This document shows, piece after piece, positions 61,601 to 64,000 of a DNA stretch of 64,000 nt. The translations under genes were made by a program, and so were the position numbers. This stretch comes from Gymnorhina tibicen (Eukaryota > Chordata > Aves > Passeriformes > Artamidae): positions 1,032,956 through 1,096,955 of the forward strand of contig VXAZ01007727.1 of the NCBI GenBank assembly GCA_013399875.1. The letters are read 5' to 3'. The notes under the pieces are model-generated. The model was not told the origin of the DNA, made no database searches, and was given only the letters and a program-made list of their open reading frames with translations. The stretch's first letter is position 1; the number at the start of each line of letters is the position of its first letter.

Positions 61601-64000
61601 TATGAGCTAGAACATGATTTTTATAAAAACCATCATAGAAACCTGTGATACTTTAACTTCCTCAGCAATTTTATCTGAATTACTGTTTAATCTCTTACAC
61701 TTTCCTGCATAGTAGCACCCGGAGTTTATTCTCATTTGATGTATTCTGGACTCTTAAACATGACAGGGATGTTGTTTTTGTGTATGCTTTTAGTTTTCAG
61801 ATGTTTCAGGGCTTGTATGTATACAGTCAGCTTGTTCTACAAACATTTGAAGCTGGCCAGTCAACAGTTTGTGGTATGCAAGACAGTGGTAAAATCAAGG
61901 TGTAATGGGTAACACAAAATGCTTCTTTTCTGAGAGGGAGGAAGGAGAAGAAATTGTAGAGATTATTTGGGGTTTTTCCTTTTGCTTCTATAGTCTAAGC
62001 TTGGATTGAGCTTTAGATAGCCAGACTTGAAATGGATTCAGTCTCATGATACTCTATATGAAAACTTAGTAAAAATTTTGTTAAATCTGGATCTTGATTA
62101 GATGACAAAACTTTTAGTAATGATCTTGGTTAAATTGTTTGAACCTGTTCTGCTATTCACTTGAAGGAAAGATCCCTCAAGCATGAAGAATAGTATTTTT
62201 TTCCAGTTTCCTTGTGTCACAAAACAAGAGGAAACGAGGATATTTGATGCTTTATATAGCGCAAGAGGGTTACCAGATTTTTTTTTTTTTACTGACTGCT
62301 TTTCATCCCCTTCAATGGGCACTGACCAAGAGTAATAAACCGAACATTTGTCTTCAGTATAAACTCAGTACCGTGTCCATGCATTGCTGTAACAGTGAAA
62401 ACAATTCTCTTATTCTTTGTGGTCTAAAAGGCCCATGAATTTTTCTCTGCAATGTCTGTGCAGATGTGCATTGATGTAAATATGTTCTTATACCCAGATG
62501 TCAGAGTGCATCTTTCCGTCTGTGTCTTCAAATGCCATCTTTACACGTTTCCTTCTTTTTTTTGCTTGTGTTTTTAATTTTTAATTTTTTTTTAAATTTC
62601 CCACCTGGCTGCTGGCTGGGACAGAGGTCTCTGTGCCCTGGTGGATTCCTGCTTTGTAAGACTGGCAAAGGGTTAACCATGTCTCTGTAATCCACACCAA
62701 CTCAATGATTTGTTGCCAAACATACAACTTAAACACAATACAAACATACAATACCTTTAATCTCTGCCTCTGAAGTTAGCAAGCTGAAAGTTAATGCAGG
62801 AAGGAAGGATCACAGAAGTCCCTTTCCTTAGGAAAAAAGATTACATTGGCAACAGTTTTGCCTGTGGTATGATATACTACTTTTCTATCAATCAGAAGTG
62901 TAGTCATTCTTTATTGTTTTATAAAATATTATAGCTCACTCAAGCACAGATGTTATTTACTGCCTTGAATTGAGTTCATGGATCACTGTACTATTCAAAT
63001 ACTCCTTTTCTGCTCTTTTTGACCCCAGTTGCAGCTGAATTTCTGAATGCGGTTCACTGCGGTTCAGACTGATATTGATTTCTACTGCTCTTGTGAGGTG
63101 TATCTGCTTCTAAACTGAGCAAAATAAAGAAGGTTGTTTCTTAGGCCTGACTAATCTCTTAATACAACCATTCTCAAGACCATGATGAAAACCAGCTGGT
63201 TTTGGCTCCTGAGCTGCCTTGGCCAATACCTTCCCTTTCTTACCTTGGAGTAACTTTGGAGGATGAGGCTCAAAGACTGCCAGTAGTTTGAGTTCTAGAA
63301 AATGCAAAGAAAAAAAGAAAAGGATTTCATACTGTACTTCTTAAAAGTAAAATTATGTTATTGCTAGCAGTAGTTAGTTCTGCATCTGAGAACATAGTTG
63401 CTGCTTGTGCAAGTGATTTCTGGAAGAAAATTCAGCATGGTTGCAAATGTGTAAGAAAATGAGTATTATTAAAAATCTGCTGGATACTTTATTGTGTATG
63501 TGTGTTTTGCAGGAAGATGAGATTTTAAAAAATCTTAATATTGTGAAGTTCATGATCTGTCTTCTTGGTTTCCAGGCTCTTTCATTCATACATTTTGTCA
63601 TTCATCAGAATTTCTCATTTCTCTCAAATGTTCTGTAATTCCTAAGGGAATAGGGGGTACTGCCCTGGGTCACATTCCTGTTCATGCATAAGAGTTTTCA
63701 TTTCCCTGCAAATGTTCGTCATTTGTTTATCAGATGTTTTCTGTTTTCATTTAGGAAAATTTCTGATACTTACTATACCAGATTGTTTTCTCTGATACCA
63801 TGAAATTTCACGGAATCTTCTCTCCTCAGATGCTTCTGAGGAAAATCTCTGGGTCTTTTCAATAACTGTGGCAATTTTTATATCTCAAGACCCTGTATCC
63901 CTCAGTCTTACTTGGCTTTTGCAGTCACGCCAACATATTTCCTCAAGGTAGTTACGGAATGATTTCTTTCTTTTTTACTTCAGAGTTACTTTTGTACTTC

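Larger units (their letters stand above)
22067..64000 (+). other. MACROD2: MACROD2 intron 3 (partial, at least 41.9 kb)
   Basis: It begins with the donor GTAGGT at 22067 and runs past the window end. I searched by eye and through the long reading frames for exon 4, which should continue N-A-A-N and a glycine-rich loop (GGGGVDG in the family), and did not find it. FLRT3, which nests in this intron in mammals, is also absent: its ~1.9-kb single coding exon would be obvious. Stretches 22067-29212, 29389-32580, 33120-40079, 40389-49705, 50283-54477, 54553-56784 and 56913-64000 hold ordinary intronic DNA apart from the short repeats, hairpins and tracts listed separately. Confidence 0.85.

Noticed and set aside
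1..64000. Search for tRNA genes, CRISPR arrays, bacterial operons and full-length proviruses
   Set aside because: None seen. The sequence is avian intronic DNA with only CR1 pieces and one solo LTR. Short ncRNAs cannot be excluded without covariance-model searches.

Overview
This is vertebrate, almost certainly avian, nuclear DNA. The evidence is mostly AT-leaning intronic sequence, very few repeats, and several CR1 retroposon 3' ends, some carrying the bird-typical tail ATTCTATGATTCTATG. A solo endogenous-retrovirus LTR resembles, from memory only, families common in songbird genomes, so a passerine is my best guess. I ran no database search.

The window is the 5' part of one very large gene, MACROD2, which encodes a macrodomain mono-ADP-ribosyl hydrolase. 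It lies on the + strand. Position 1 falls in or just upstream of the 5' UTR, inside a CpG island. Three coding exons are visible: 100-145, 4153-4269 and 21959-22066. All three splice junctions are phase 1, and the joined reading frame matches the family through the start of the macrodomain. Exon 3 ends inside the conserved NAAN ligand-loop motif. The remaining 42 kb (22067-64000) is intron 3; no further MACROD2 exon was recognised.

Nested in intron 2 on the opposite strand (20641 down to 19793) is a compact, GC-rich two-exon gene that I do not recognise. It encodes a predicted 164-residue protein with a signal peptide and one membrane segment. Its structure is coherent: an in-frame start with a good context, a consensus donor, a consensus acceptor with a pyrimidine tract, a phase-0 intron of 354 bp, and overlapping AATAAA signals just after the stop. 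A CRE-like site and an RFX X-box-like site sit about 80-100 bp upstream of the start codon. That pairing is familiar from testis and ciliated-cell promoters. This is the most interesting gene in the window.

The second notable locus is a solo LTR at 13845-15008. It has TG...CA ends, a 5-bp target duplication CTTAC, and probable minus orientation. It contains two strong CTCF-like motifs 58 bp apart plus a weaker third, so it may act as an insulator or loop anchor inside MACROD2 intron 2.

The rest is intronic: CR1 fragments at about 12237, 17080, 29213, 40080, 49706, 54478 and 56785, homopolymer and microsatellite tracts, a few perfect hairpins, and a degenerate duplicated block near 32.8-33.1 kb that contains a 38-codon minus-strand ORF. 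No tRNA, rRNA, CRISPR array or bacterial feature was seen.
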